Part shown: positions 44,903 through 54,187 of the stretch, in pieces
How the letters are laid out: the number at the start of each line of letters is the position of its first letter
How positions within the stretch are numbered: position 1 is the first letter of the stretch
The notes under the pieces: model-generated
Told to the model about the DNA's origin: nothing
The model's input: only the letters and a program-made list of their open reading frames with translations
The model's database searches: none
Translations under genes and position numbers: made by a program
Source of the DNA: Flavobacterium rivuli WB 3.3-2 = DSM 21788
GTDB taxonomy: Bacteria > Bacteroidota > Bacteroidia > Flavobacteriales > Flavobacteriaceae
Direction: 5' to 3'
NCBI RefSeq assembly: GCF_000378485.1
Contig: NZ_KB899967.1
Span: forward strand, 124,001-188,000
DNA length: 64,000 bases

Positions 44903-46585
44903 TTGAAAAAACTTTTTTTCTTACTTATACTACTTACCGTGTGGGCAATGCCTGCACTGGCACAGCAAAAAAAACCTGCTAAGATAATTATAGAGCATTC
45001 TGATTTTATAGACCGTAACCAAACCGAAATTCCGGGGGCTGTTGTACTTACGGGCAATGTACAGGTATTGCATGACGGCGTAAAAATATGGTGCAACAAA
45101 GCATATAAATTTGAAAATGAAAACTATATAAAACTTTTTGGTAATGTAAAAACAAACCAGGGGGACACCATTTTTATGGACAGTAATTATGCCGAGTACA
45201 ATGGTGATAAAAAGTTTGCCTTTGCCAGCGGCAATGTTGTTATGCGATCGCCAGATATGCGACTGGTGACAGATACTGTTTATTTTGACCGTAACATTCA
45301 GCAGGCGTATTATAACTCTAACGGTACCATTTACAGCGGCGAAAATACCCTGAAGAGTAAACAGGGACGTTTTTACATTAAAGAGAAAAAGTATAACTTT
45401 TTAACGGCAGTTACCCTTACAAACCCACAGTATGTAATGAAATCTAACCATTTAGATTACTACACAAACTCCGGCCACTCGTATGTTTTTGGGCCAACCA
45501 CCATTACCGGAAAAAAAGACTTTATATATACCGAGAAAGGTTTTTATGACACCAAGAAAAACCTTGCCACCCTCTTAACTAACTCCTACATTAAATATGA
45601 CACCCAGATTATTAAGGGCGACAGCATGTATTATGATCGTAACCGGAATTTTTCGTCGGCAACAAATAATGTAAAAGTTACCGATACCGTTAATAAATTT
45701 CTTGTAACCGGCCACTATGCAGAGGTTTACAGGGCAAAAGATTCGCTTTTTGTTACTAAACACGCCCTTGCAGTTACGCTTGTAGAAAACGATTCGCTGT
45801 ACACCCACGCAAAACGCATGGTGGTAATAGGCAAACCGGGAAGCAGGATTATTCGCGGCTACAATGATGCCCGCTTTTATAAGACCGATATGAGCGGCAA
45901 ATGCGACTCTATACACAGTAATGAAAAGATTGGGTTAACACAGCTTATAAAACGCCCCGTGGTATGGAATGGCGAAAGCCAGGTTACCGGAGATGTTATC
46001 CACCTGATATCTAACAACACCACCCAACAACTTGATTCTATTAAAGTGCTTAATAATGCTTTTATAATTCAGCAGGATACCATCTGGTCTAATAAAAACC
46101 CTGCCAAGCCACGCTTTAGCCAGATAAAAGGGGTTAACCTGTATGGTAAATTTCGGGATAATAAGCTGTATGAAATAGACCTTATAAAGAATACCGAGAA
46201 GGTATATTATATGTATGACAGCGATAACGAACTTATTGGTATAGATAAAGGTGTGAGCAGCAAAATACATATAGAGCTTGAAGACAACCAGATTAATACG
46301 GTTACATCTATGATAAAACCGGAAAGTTCCAGCTATCCTGAAACCGAATTACCCGAAAATGCACGTAAGCTGCGGGGCTTTCTATGGCGTGGCGACGAAC
46401 GGATACGGAGTAAGGAAGATATTTTTCCGCAGGAGGAAAAAGACCTTGATGCCGCCATTGTAAAGAAAAGTACTGCCGATAAAAAGGTAGAAGATACCCC
46501 AATGGAAATCAAGAAAGAAACCCTGGATTATGACAAGAACAACCCTAAACCTAAGCCCGTTGCTCCGCAAAATAGTGGTCAGTAG
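44903..46585 (+). CDS. OstA/LptA-like envelope protein
   Basis: 560 residues from TTG at 44903 (MKKLFFLLILLTVWAMPALAQQ would be the signal peptide). The N-terminal OstA/LptA-like domain (about 27-160) starts IIIEHSDFIDRNQTEIPGAVVLTGNVQV and continues with repeated beta strands such as GDTIFMDSNYAEYNGDKKFAFASGNVVMR; later blocks (YVFGPTTITGKKDFIYTEKGFYDTKKN) repeat the same theme. The C-terminus is charged and proline-rich. A likely role is transport of lipopolysaccharide or lipid across the periplasm, by similarity to LptA/LptD. Two LptA-like units may be fused. The alternative start at 44873 adds 10 residues. Confidence 0.75.
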   Translation: MKKLFFLLILLTVWAMPALAQQKKPAKIIIEHSDFIDRNQTEIPGAVVLTGNVQVLHDGVKIWCNKAYKFENENYIKLFGNVKTNQGDTIFMDSNYAEYNGDKKFAFASGNVVMRSPDMRLVTDTVYFDRNIQQAYYNSNGTIYSGENTLKSKQGRFYIKEKKYNFLTAVTLTNPQYVMKSNHLDYYTNSGHSYVFGPTTITGKKDFIYTEKGFYDTKKNLATLLTNSYIKYDTQIIKGDSMYYDRNRNFSSATNNVKVTDTVNKFLVTGHYAEVYRAKDSLFVTKHALAVTLVENDSLYTHAKRMVVIGKPGSRIIRGYNDARFYKTDMSGKCDSIHSNEKIGLTQLIKRPVVWNGESQVTGDVIHLISNNTTQQLDSIKVLNNAFIIQQDTIWSNKNPAKPRFSQIKGVNLYGKFRDNKLYEIDLIKNTEKVYYMYDSDNELIGIDKGVSSKIHIELEDNQINTVTSMIKPESSSYPETELPENARKLRGFLWRGDERIRSKEDIFPQEEKDLDAAIVKKSTADKKVEDTPMEIKKETLDYDKNNPKPKPVAPQNSGQ

Positions 46586-46873
46586 TTAGTGGTCAGTCGC
46601 AGTTTTCAGGTATCGCCTATCATTTATTAAAGTTAAACCGCTAATATTAGGTTTATGAACGAAACATATTAAAGTTAAAGAACTTTTTAATTCGAATACT
46701 CTAATATTCAGCTTCGTGCCCTTTCAGCATACGCTATTATGCATTCTGTTCAAAACTATTCGCTACACCTTGTGTACCCGGCGAAAAACTTTGTGACCTT
46801 TGTAGTGAAATTTACAGTTCGCGTTTACTGAAACAAGCATCTGTACTTATTACGTCCTGAATAAAATACTATC
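46586..46873. other. Intergenic region without a recognised feature
   Basis: 288 bp between the OstA-like and aminotransferase genes. No ORF, hairpin or full -7 element was found; a short CTTTGTGACCTTTGTAG near 46790 may be part of a degenerate promoter. Confidence 0.4.
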
Positions 46874-48064
46874 ATGATTAACGATTTTTACAAATACCAG
46901 GCTCAAACCTCGCCCTACCCTTTAGGCATGGAAGTTTCGCACGCCGATGGCTCCTATATATATGATACCACCGGTAAAGCCTACCTCGATTTTGTAGCAG
47001 GGGTATCTGCAGCCAGCCTTGGGCACAAGCACCCGCGCGTAAACCAGGCTATTATAGACCAGCTTAATAAATACAGCCATGTTATGGTGTATGGCGAATA
47101 TGCCCAGCACCCGGCTACAGAATTTTGCCGCCTTTTGGCAGAGCACCTGCCGGAACAACTTAGCAAAACCTACCTTACCAATAGCGGTACCGAAGCTACC
47201 GAAGGCGCACTAAAGCTTGCCCGCAGGGTAACCGGCCGTAGCCAGTTAATATCCTGCCATCACGCTTATCACGGCAATACTATGGGCTCTATGAGTGTTA
47301 TGGGCCACGAAGAGCGCAAGCAGGTGTTTCGCCCATTAGTGCCCGATGTAGATTTTATTACATTTAATAATGAAGAAGATCTGCAAAAGATAACCACTAA
47401 AACCGCTGGTATAATATTAGAAACCATACAAGGGGGTGCAGGGTTTATACAGCCGCATAACGATTTTCTTAAAAAAGTTCGCGAACGCTGTACCGAAGTG
47501 GGTGCAGTAATGATACTCGACGAGATACAACCGGGCTTTGGGCGATGCGGTAAACTATTTGGTTTCCAGAATTATGACGTAGTGCCCGATGTTGTTGTAA
47601 TGGGCAAAGGTATGGGAGGCGGCATGCCTGTAGGTGCCTTTACGGCATCGCCTGCTATGATGGACTTACTGAGCCACGACCCTAAGCTGGGACACATAAC
47701 TACCTTTGGAGGGCATCCTGTTATTGCAGCTGCGTGCCTTGCAACGTTACAGGAAATTACAGAGACTGACATAATGGCGCAGGCACTGGAAAAAGAAAAG
47801 CTGTTTAGATCATTATTAGTTCACCCCTTAATAACCGAAGTGCGCGGCGAAGGGCTTATGCTTGCCGCAATGACTGAAAGGCCTGATATTACTGATAAAG
47901 TTATTTTAAGATGCCATGAAAAAGGGTTAATATTATTCTGGCTTTTGTTTGAAGGCAGAGCAATAAGGATAACACCTCCCCTAACCATTTCAGAATCGGA
48001 AATTAAAGAAGGATGTGGCATTATTATTGAAGTTATGAACCAAATTATGCAGGAAATTGCATAA
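46874..48064 (+). CDS. Class-III pyridoxal-phosphate aminotransferase
   Basis: 396 residues of the ornithine/acetylornithine aminotransferase group. Signatures are SYIYDTTGKAYLDFVAGVSAASLGHKHP, TNSGTEATEGALKLAR (PLP phosphate binding), HAYHGNTMGSMSVMG, VMILDEIQPGFGRCG (Asp contacting PLP), and GKGMGGGMPVGAF with the Schiff-base lysine. It is annotated in this group variously as aspartate, acetylornithine or ornithine aminotransferase; the substrate cannot be decided here, and no arginine gene cluster is adjacent. It is intact and a single gene. Confidence 0.87.
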   Translation: MINDFYKYQAQTSPYPLGMEVSHADGSYIYDTTGKAYLDFVAGVSAASLGHKHPRVNQAIIDQLNKYSHVMVYGEYAQHPATEFCRLLAEHLPEQLSKTYLTNSGTEATEGALKLARRVTGRSQLISCHHAYHGNTMGSMSVMGHEERKQVFRPLVPDVDFITFNNEEDLQKITTKTAGIILETIQGGAGFIQPHNDFLKKVRERCTEVGAVMILDEIQPGFGRCGKLFGFQNYDVVPDVVVMGKGMGGGMPVGAFTASPAMMDLLSHDPKLGHITTFGGHPVIAAACLATLQEITETDIMAQALEKEKLFRSLLVHPLITEVRGEGLMLAAMTERPDITDKVILRCHEKGLILFWLLFEGRAIRITPPLTISESEIKEGCGIIIEVMNQIMQEIA

Positions 48065-48267
48065 TATGTTGCACCTCAACGTTAGACTAAAGTTAAATAT
48101 AAAGTCAGGGCGCAATAGACAATATTTAATTAATTGAAAATCAAGTTTTTAAAACAATTATTTATACAGTACGCTGTTAATTAAATTGTTTAAAAGATAT
48201 TGCAATAAATTCTTTTTTAACTAAACATTTCGTAAATTTAAGAAGGATTTTTTTAAACACAAGGAGT

Positions 48268-49668
48268 ATGAATCTGAGCCACGAAGAAGAAGATCACAGT
48301 TTATCCTTATCAAAGTTTGAATCGATGTTGAAAACCAACAAAGTACTATTCTTTGATTCTGAAGAGTTTGAAGACATCATCCTTCATTACCTCGACAGCG
48401 GTAAAATTAATTTAGCTAAGAAGGCCTTAAAACTCGGCCTGGAACAGCATCCCAGGTCCACAGGCTTAAAATTAGTTCAGGTAGAAATTTTAATTTTTGA
48501 TGACAAGCTTGAAATTGCTGAAAAATTATTAAACGAGCTCTATGCCATAGAGCCCACCAACGAAGAAATTTATATACAAAAAGCTAACGTTTACAGTAAG
48601 CGCGACCAGCACGAAAAAGCGGTAGAGCTGCTTAATATAGCCCTTGAGTACACCGATGATTATGCCGATGTATACTCGCTTATAGGGATGGAATACCTTT
48701 TTATGGATAACCTTGAGCTTGCCAAAGAAAGTTTTATAAAATGCCTTGAGGAAGATACCGAAGACCACTCATCTCTTTATAATGTAGTGTACTGTTTTGA
48801 CTTTTTGGACCAGAACCAGGAAGCTATTGAGTTTTTAAACAGCTTTATAGACAAGAATCCGTATAGCGAAATTGCATGGCACCAACTGGGGCGCCAGCAT
48901 TACACACTTAAAGATTATGAAGGTTCATTGCGGGCCTTTGATTATGCCACACTTATAGATGAAACCTTTTTAGGGGCTTTTCTTGAAAAAGCAAAAACCC
49001 TGGAGAAGCTTAAACGCTATGAGGAGGCTATAGAATGCTACACAACCACTATGGAGCTTGATGACCCTACCTCGTTTGCATTGTTGCGTGTGGGTAAATG
49101 CCATGAAAGGCTTGGCAACTTAGAAAAAGCGCTTAAGTTTTACCTTAAAACGGTTCATGAAGATCCGTTACTGGACAAGGCATGGATAGCTATTACCGAC
49201 TTTTACATTCGTCGTAAAAACTACCAGAAGGCACTTTACTACGTAAATAAAGCGATTGGTATAGACAACGAGAACAAGCTGTACTGGAAACGTTATGCCA
49301 CGATAAACAACGCCCTGCATTTTCATGAAGAGGCAGAAGAAGGCTACCGTAAAGCAGTAGAGTTTGGCGATAACAATTTAGATACCTGGTTATTCTGGGT
49401 AGATACACTGCAGTTTCTTGGAGAAAACAACATGGCAATAACGACATTGTTAGAGGCCACAGAATTTTTTCCCGAAGAGTATGAAATAGAGTACCGCCTT
49501 GCAGGATTTCACTTTACACTAAACGAGACCGATAAGGGGATGTTTCACCTTAGCAACGGCCTTAGGCTAAACTTTAAAAACCACACACTGCTGGAAGATT
49601 TCTTCCCTGTAGTATTTCACACGCCTCAGGTACAGGAAGTGGTTAACAAGTATAAAAAGAAAAAATAA
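48268..49668 (+). CDS. Tetratricopeptide repeat protein
   Basis: 466 residues, cytosolic by sequence (no signal or transmembrane segment), with about ten TPR units of about 34 residues between residues 60 and 440 (for example AVELLNIALEYTDDYADVYSLIGMEYLFM, EALKFYLKTVHEDPLLDKAWIAITDFYIRRKNYQKALYYVNKAIGI). TPR proteins act as protein-binding scaffolds; the partner is unknown. A weak -7 match (TAAATTTA, 48233-48240) precedes it. Its end is followed by a terminator, and the aroE promoter overlaps that terminator's T run. Confidence 0.85.
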   Translation: MNLSHEEEDHSLSLSKFESMLKTNKVLFFDSEEFEDIILHYLDSGKINLAKKALKLGLEQHPRSTGLKLVQVEILIFDDKLEIAEKLLNELYAIEPTNEEIYIQKANVYSKRDQHEKAVELLNIALEYTDDYADVYSLIGMEYLFMDNLELAKESFIKCLEEDTEDHSSLYNVVYCFDFLDQNQEAIEFLNSFIDKNPYSEIAWHQLGRQHYTLKDYEGSLRAFDYATLIDETFLGAFLEKAKTLEKLKRYEEAIECYTTTMELDDPTSFALLRVGKCHERLGNLEKALKFYLKTVHEDPLLDKAWIAITDFYIRRKNYQKALYYVNKAIGIDNENKLYWKRYATINNALHFHEEAEEGYRKAVEFGDNNLDTWLFWVDTLQFLGENNMAITTLLEATEFFPEEYEIEYRLAGFHFTLNETDKGMFHLSNGLRLNFKNHTLLEDFFPVVFHTPQVQEVVNKYKKKK

Positions 49669-49685
49669 CTGTCTTTCCTTATTAT

Positions 49686-49716
49686 AGCACCGGTTTTATC
49701 CCGGTGCTTTTTTTTG
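49686..49716 (+). terminator. Intrinsic terminator after the TPR gene
   Basis: A perfect stem AGCACCGG (49686-49693) and CCGGTGCT (49701-49708) is followed by eight T and a G. Confidence 0.85.
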
Positions 49717-49745
49717 CTGCATATTTTACAAAAAGCTTATATTTG
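49713..49745 (+). promoter_or_regulatory. Promoter for aroE, overlapping the upstream terminator
   Basis: TTTG (49713-49716) lies 21 bp from TATATTTG (49738-49745), an exact -7 match. The TTTG is the end of the terminator T run. The leader to the ATG at 49818 would be about 65 nt. Confidence 0.65.
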
Positions 49746-49817
49746 GTAAACAGCTACACAATACTACTGTAATAATTTTACCGGCTGTTACCTTACAGGT
49801 TTGTAAAGAATATATAA

Positions 49818-50558
49818 ATGAAAGACAAAATTTTTGGCCTCGTGGGCCGCAATATCAGCTACTCGTTTTCGGCAGGATATTTTAAGACAAAGTTTAAAGA
49901 GTTAGGTTTAAAGAAATACACTTACCTGAATTTTGATATTGAAAGTATCGATAAACTTAAGAAAATCATTAAAAAAACAGACGGTTTAAAAGGCCTCAAT
50001 GTAACTATTCCTTACAAGCAGGAGGTTATTCCGCTATTGGATAAATTATCTAAAAATGCAGAAATAATAGGAGCTGTAAACACCATAACTATTTCTAAAA
50101 AAGGCAAGACCAAAGGCTACAATACCGATTATTACGGCTTTAAAAAAGCCTTAGAGCCTTTACTAATGCCCCATCATAATAAGGCTTTAATATTAGGTAC
50201 GGGCGGAGCATCTAAAGCGGTGGCATTTGCTTTACGCAAAATGATGATAGAGTATGACTTTGTTTCGCGTACGGGCAGCGATACCATTTTTAGCTATGAA
50301 GAACTTACCGCAGAAGTTTTTGAAGATTACCAGATAATAATAAATACAAGCCCGGTAGGAACTTTTCCTGATGTAGACGAGTGTCCGCCGCTAAACTACC
50401 TTTTATTTACAGAAAACCACATAGCGTTTGACTTGGTGTACAACCCCGCTGAAACGAAATTTTTAAGGCTTGCCAAACAAAATGGTGCTGATACAGAGAA
50501 TGGTTATGCCATGCTGGTGCACCAGGCAGAAAGGGCTTGGGAAATATGGAATAAATAA
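49818..50558 (+). CDS. aroE: Shikimate dehydrogenase
   Basis: 246 residues. Reduces 3-dehydroshikimate to shikimate with NADPH in aromatic amino acid synthesis. Motifs are GLVGRNISYSFSAGYFKTKF (substrate-binding Ser pair), KGLNVTIPYKQEVIPLLD with the catalytic Lys, GAVNTI, NTDYYGFKKALEPLL, and ALILGTGGASKAVAFALRK (dinucleotide binding), then NTSPVGTFPDVDECP and AFDLVYNPAETKFL. It is slightly shorter than E. coli AroE but full in motifs. It has its own promoter. Confidence 0.93.
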   Translation: MKDKIFGLVGRNISYSFSAGYFKTKFKELGLKKYTYLNFDIESIDKLKKIIKKTDGLKGLNVTIPYKQEVIPLLDKLSKNAEIIGAVNTITISKKGKTKGYNTDYYGFKKALEPLLMPHHNKALILGTGGASKAVAFALRKMMIEYDFVSRTGSDTIFSYEELTAEVFEDYQIIINTSPVGTFPDVDECPPLNYLLFTENHIAFDLVYNPAETKFLRLAKQNGADTENGYAMLVHQAERAWEIWNK

Positions 50559-50640
50559 TATTTTAAAGGCTATTTTTTTTATAATAATCATAGTTTACAC
50601 TTATAAAAAGTAAGATTAGTATCATAATTTGATGTTTTTC

Positions 50641-50671
50641 TTTGAATTTAAGACTGGCTTTACTATCTTTC
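50641..50671 (+). promoter_or_regulatory. Candidate promoter for the DUF349 gene
   Basis: TTTG (50641-50644) lies 19 bp from TATCTTTC (50664-50671), a 7/8 match to TAnnTTTG, and 35 nt before the ATG. Confidence 0.5.
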
Positions 50672-50706
50672 GGCATTAAAGCAGTTAAACCCTTAAGCAT
50701 TATACA

Positions 50707-52824
50707 ATGTTAGAAGAAAAGAATGATAACCTGCAAAACGCAGATGGAGAAGAACTTGACCCGATAACAGGTTCTGTATTACAGGACTATTCGCCGGAAA
50801 ACGAAACGGAAAGCACTGATGCAAATGATGCATCTATAACCCAAATTAACGAGACCGAAGGCCAGTTGCCTTTTGCCCCGGAAGAGGTTGTAAATGGTGG
50901 CAAAGAAGTGGAAACAGCTACAGGCACAGAAACCGATGAAACGGAAACACCTGTTAATGAGGAACCACAGGCCGAAGTTGAAATTGCACCTGCCGAAACC
51001 GCATCGGAAGTTACACCATCTGAAGATACTGCTCCAGTGGCAGAAGAGGCACATGCATCTGAAGAAGAAGCACATGAGGAAGAGCACCCTGAAGAAGTGC
51101 CTGATTATGGCGCACACTCTATGGAGGAGCTTACAGCCGAACTTGAAAAACTTGCTGTTACAGAGAATGTAATGTCGGTTAAAAACCATGTTGAAGAACT
51201 TCGCAGGGAATTTTATGCTAAATACAACCACCTGATAGAGGAGAAAAAAGACGAATTTAGTCACGAAAATAACGGAGATACGACCGGGTTTGAGTACCAC
51301 TTCCCTCTTAAAAATAAATTTGACGCACTGTACAACCAGTACCGTGATAAAAAAAGTACGCATTTTAAAAAGATGCAGACTGACCTTAAAGGTAACTTTG
51401 ATAAAAGGCTTGCCATTGTTGAGGAACTTAAAAACCTTGCCGATGGTGGAGAGAACATGAAAGACGCCCTTAAGCAGGTTAACGAACTGCGCGAACGATG
51501 GAAAAATGCCGGTCCTATTCCGCGTGATAAATACAACCATGTATTTAATAACTTCCACTTTCATATAGAGCGTTTTTACGACCACCTGCACCTTGACAGG
51601 GAGGCGCGCGACCTTGATTTTAAACACAACCTGGAGCAAAAACAAAAAATTGTTGCCCGTGTGGAAGACCTGGTTAATGAGCCGGATGTTAATAAGGCAT
51701 TTCGTGAATTACAGGCACTGCATAAAATTTGGAAAGAAGAGATTGGCCCTGTATCCCGCGACCACCGCGAAGAGATTTGGAACCGTTTTAGCGAACTTAC
51801 CAAACAAATTCATGACAAGCGTGAAGCTATTTTTGCAAAATCACGCGAGGCTGAACAGGAAAACCTTGAGAACAAACAGGATATTATAGCACGAATTAAT
51901 GCTATAGCATCTGAGAAAATAGCCGTGCACAGCGCGTGGCAGGGCCAGATAGACCGTATAGAAAGCCTGCGTGACCAGTTTTTTAAAGCCGGTAAAGTGC
52001 CTTTAGAGGTTAACGAAGATACATGGGCTGCCTTTAAAGCTGCTGTACGTAACTTTAATACCGTTAAAAACTCGTTTTACAAGGATATTAAAAAAGACCA
52101 GCAAACAAACCTTAACCGTAAGCTGGAGCTTGTAGAAAAAGCAAATGCGCTTAAGGACAATGAAGATTTTGAAACTACAACTCCTGTTATGAAACAAATT
52201 CAGGATGAGTGGAAAACCATAGGCCATGTGCCAAGAAAGTATTCTGACAGCGTTTGGAAAGACTTTAAAGGGGCGTGTAATCATTATTTTGACAGGCTGC
52301 ATGCTAAACGTAACGAGGCTAACAGTGAAGAAATTGAGGCTTTTGACAAGAAAAAGGAATACCTGGACAGCCTTAAGGATTTTGAACTTACAGGCGACCA
52401 CCGCACCGATCTTGATGCCATTAAAAAGCATATTGAAAACTGGAAATCTTTTGGCCGTGTACCACAGGCAAGAAGGCATATAGAAGGCAAATTCAACAAA
52501 ATACTGGATGCGCTTTTTGATAAGCTTAGCCTTAGCAAAAAAGAAACCGATATGGTTAAATTCAGCAACAGGCTGGAGCAGCTATCTGAAGGTGACGACA
52601 ACCGCGGGTTACAGAACGAGCAGTTGTTTATTATGCGTAAGATAGACGAAATTCAGGCAGAGATTTTCCAGCTGGAAAATAACATACAGTTTTTCTCTAA
52701 TGCTAAAGGTAACAACCCTTTTGTAAACGAGGTTAAGAAAAACATTGAACGCCATAAAGAAGAACTTAAAACGTGGAAAGATAAGCTTAAACAAATAAGA
52801 AGCATTAACAAACCACAGGAATAA
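50707..52824 (+). CDS. DUF349 domain-containing protein
   Basis: 705 residues. The first 150 residues are highly acidic, low complexity and rich in Glu, Thr, Pro and Ala. The rest consists of several DUF349 units of about 75 residues with the pattern R-F...W-K-x-x-G-x-V-P-R-x-x-x-x-x-x-W-x-x-F-x-x-x (for example LRERWKNAGPIPRDKYNHVFNNFHFHIE, DEWKTIGHVPRKYSDSVWKDFKGACNHYFDRLH, ENWKSFGRVPQARRHIEGKFNKILD). The C-terminus is a coiled coil. Cytosolic; function of the family in this phylum is unknown. Ends at a terminator. Confidence 0.92.
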   Translation: MLEEKNDNLQNADGEELDPITGSVLQDYSPENETESTDANDASITQINETEGQLPFAPEEVVNGGKEVETATGTETDETETPVNEEPQAEVEIAPAETASEVTPSEDTAPVAEEAHASEEEAHEEEHPEEVPDYGAHSMEELTAELEKLAVTENVMSVKNHVEELRREFYAKYNHLIEEKKDEFSHENNGDTTGFEYHFPLKNKFDALYNQYRDKKSTHFKKMQTDLKGNFDKRLAIVEELKNLADGGENMKDALKQVNELRERWKNAGPIPRDKYNHVFNNFHFHIERFYDHLHLDREARDLDFKHNLEQKQKIVARVEDLVNEPDVNKAFRELQALHKIWKEEIGPVSRDHREEIWNRFSELTKQIHDKREAIFAKSREAEQENLENKQDIIARINAIASEKIAVHSAWQGQIDRIESLRDQFFKAGKVPLEVNEDTWAAFKAAVRNFNTVKNSFYKDIKKDQQTNLNRKLELVEKANALKDNEDFETTTPVMKQIQDEWKTIGHVPRKYSDSVWKDFKGACNHYFDRLHAKRNEANSEEIEAFDKKKEYLDSLKDFELTGDHRTDLDAIKKHIENWKSFGRVPQARRHIEGKFNKILDALFDKLSLSKKETDMVKFSNRLEQLSEGDDNRGLQNEQLFIMRKIDEIQAEIFQLENNIQFFSNAKGNNPFVNEVKKNIERHKEELKTWKDKLKQIRSINKPQE

Positions 52825-52828
52825 AAAA

Positions 52829-52854
52829 AAACCAGCTTAACGGCTGGTTTTTTT
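52829..52854 (+). terminator. Intrinsic terminator after the DUF349 gene
   Basis: The stem AACCAGC and GCTGGTT (52830-52836 and 52843-52849) has a 6-nt loop, with A before and T after, fitting bidirectional termination. Confidence 0.8.
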
Positions 52855-52901
52855 ATGCTTTTATTTGTCGTTGAATAATTTCGCTGAGAATATACGGCTA
52901 T

Positions 52902-53045
52902 GTCATTCCGACGAAGAAGGAATCTCAATTGAGATTCTTCGACTACGCTGCGCTTCGCTCAGAATGACAAAACACTCTAAACATATTACTCAGATGTTGG
53001 AGGAATCTCTATTGGGTTTACACGATTGCGTTTCGCTAAGGATGA
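52902..53045. repeat. Inverted pair of GATTCTTC-type dispersed repeats
   Basis: Two copies of the core found in the 107-bp array face each other across an 18-bp perfect palindrome, GAATCTCAATTGAGATTC (52920-52937); the outer ends are GTCATTC (52902-52908) and GAATGAC (52962-52968). A third, degraded copy runs about 52993-53045. All lie between the DUF349 and 53058-54185 genes. Confidence 0.7.
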
Positions 53046-53057
53046 TAAAGCGGTAAC

Positions 53058-54185
53058 CTATTTATAATCAAAAGTAACTGGGATCTTATTGGTTACAATT
53101 TGGGGTTCGCTTACAATCTTTTTTTCGTAGCGTGGTGTAATGGTAGTATCTGTATACTTTTCGTCCTTGTACTTTAAATGCTCTATAATAGCCGACACTT
53201 TTACATTAACATCTATTGGCTGAATATAATTATCATTAGCAAGTGCCATAAAATATTTGCCCTGCTGCATTCCTGTATCTGTAAAACGCTTATAAGCCGC
53301 TACACCTTTACCGCTATCAAAAGGTTTACATGGCTTATTAGCTAAAAACAATTTGTTGTTAGCCTCATTAACCAGTGCATACTCTACATCTTCACCGTTT
53401 ACAGGCAATACTAAATTAGTCAGCGTACCGGCTGCAATACCACCTAAAGGTGTAGAAAAATATGTAGCGACACCTTTTACTCCCTCTACAATCATTTTAC
53501 GGTTTTCCTTCCAAAATTCATTACTCTCCTTGCCTACACCCACCCAGTATGCCCAGGCCACTACTTTTTTAGTTTCGTCTTTAGCAACATAATTCAGCGG
53601 AAGTGTAAAATCTATACCAGTCTTAGTCTCTCCCATAGATGTTTTTGCATTTACGCGCTGGCTTTTATCGAGCACAATTTCTTCATACTTTTTTTCAGAC
53701 AATACCACACGGCGAGTCTTCTGTACATGTAGCGTATCATACCCCACAACAACATCTTTAGTAAGTGAGTTCCAAACGGTATCCTGCTTTGTAACCCACT
53801 TAATGGCGGTATTAAAATTCTTGTCGGCACTATTTTTAGGCACACGCATTATCTTTACATTGCACACACGCTTGCCCTTTGTGTCATTTTTAAACCTGAA
53901 TGCAAAAACCGATTTATTGTTTACCGTAAATTCCTGCGCTTTCTCTTTTTTAATATTTTGCCTCCTGTACTTATACGTTTCAGGATATTGCATAACGCTT
54001 ACTTCGCTTACATAATTGCCGTTAGCTTCTTCTATAGTAAAAATAACCCTGTCACCCTCTGCAAAACCATATAATAACTCCTGTGTATCGGCAGGTTCCA
54101 GCTTAAGCTGCAAATCGGCCACCGCAATTTTTTGTCCGAAACACACGCCCGAAGCCAATAACACCGCAAATAAAATCCTGTTCAT
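53058..54185 (-). CDS. Secreted protein of unknown function
   Basis: 375 residues from the ATG at 54185 (MNRILFAVLLASGVCFGQ is a signal peptide; a longer form from 54212 adds nine residues and would hide it). The mature part is rich in charged and beta-type segments (EGDRVIFTIEEANGNYVSEVSVMQYPETYKYRR). The central GVKGVATYFSTPLGGIAAGTLT is more hydrophobic and could insert in a membrane. No family was recognised. The gene starts 2 bp after the mazG stop codon, so the two are co-transcribed. Confidence 0.6.
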   Translation of the reverse strand: MNRILFAVLLASGVCFGQKIAVADLQLKLEPADTQELLYGFAEGDRVIFTIEEANGNYVSEVSVMQYPETYKYRRQNIKKEKAQEFTVNNKSVFAFRFKNDTKGKRVCNVKIMRVPKNSADKNFNTAIKWVTKQDTVWNSLTKDVVVGYDTLHVQKTRRVVLSEKKYEEIVLDKSQRVNAKTSMGETKTGIDFTLPLNYVAKDETKKVVAWAYWVGVGKESNEFWKENRKMIVEGVKGVATYFSTPLGGIAAGTLTNLVLPVNGEDVEYALVNEANNKLFLANKPCKPFDSGKGVAAYKRFTDTGMQQGKYFMALANDNYIQPIDVNVKVSAIIEHLKYKDEKYTDTTITPRYEKKIVSEPQIVTNKIPVTFDYK

Positions 54186-54187
54186 AC

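Noticed and set aside
50779..51645. Minus-strand ORF of 288 residues
   Set aside because: It is the antisense of the DUF349 gene, its composition mirrors the acidic coding strand as Cys/Phe-rich sequence, and no start or family fits.
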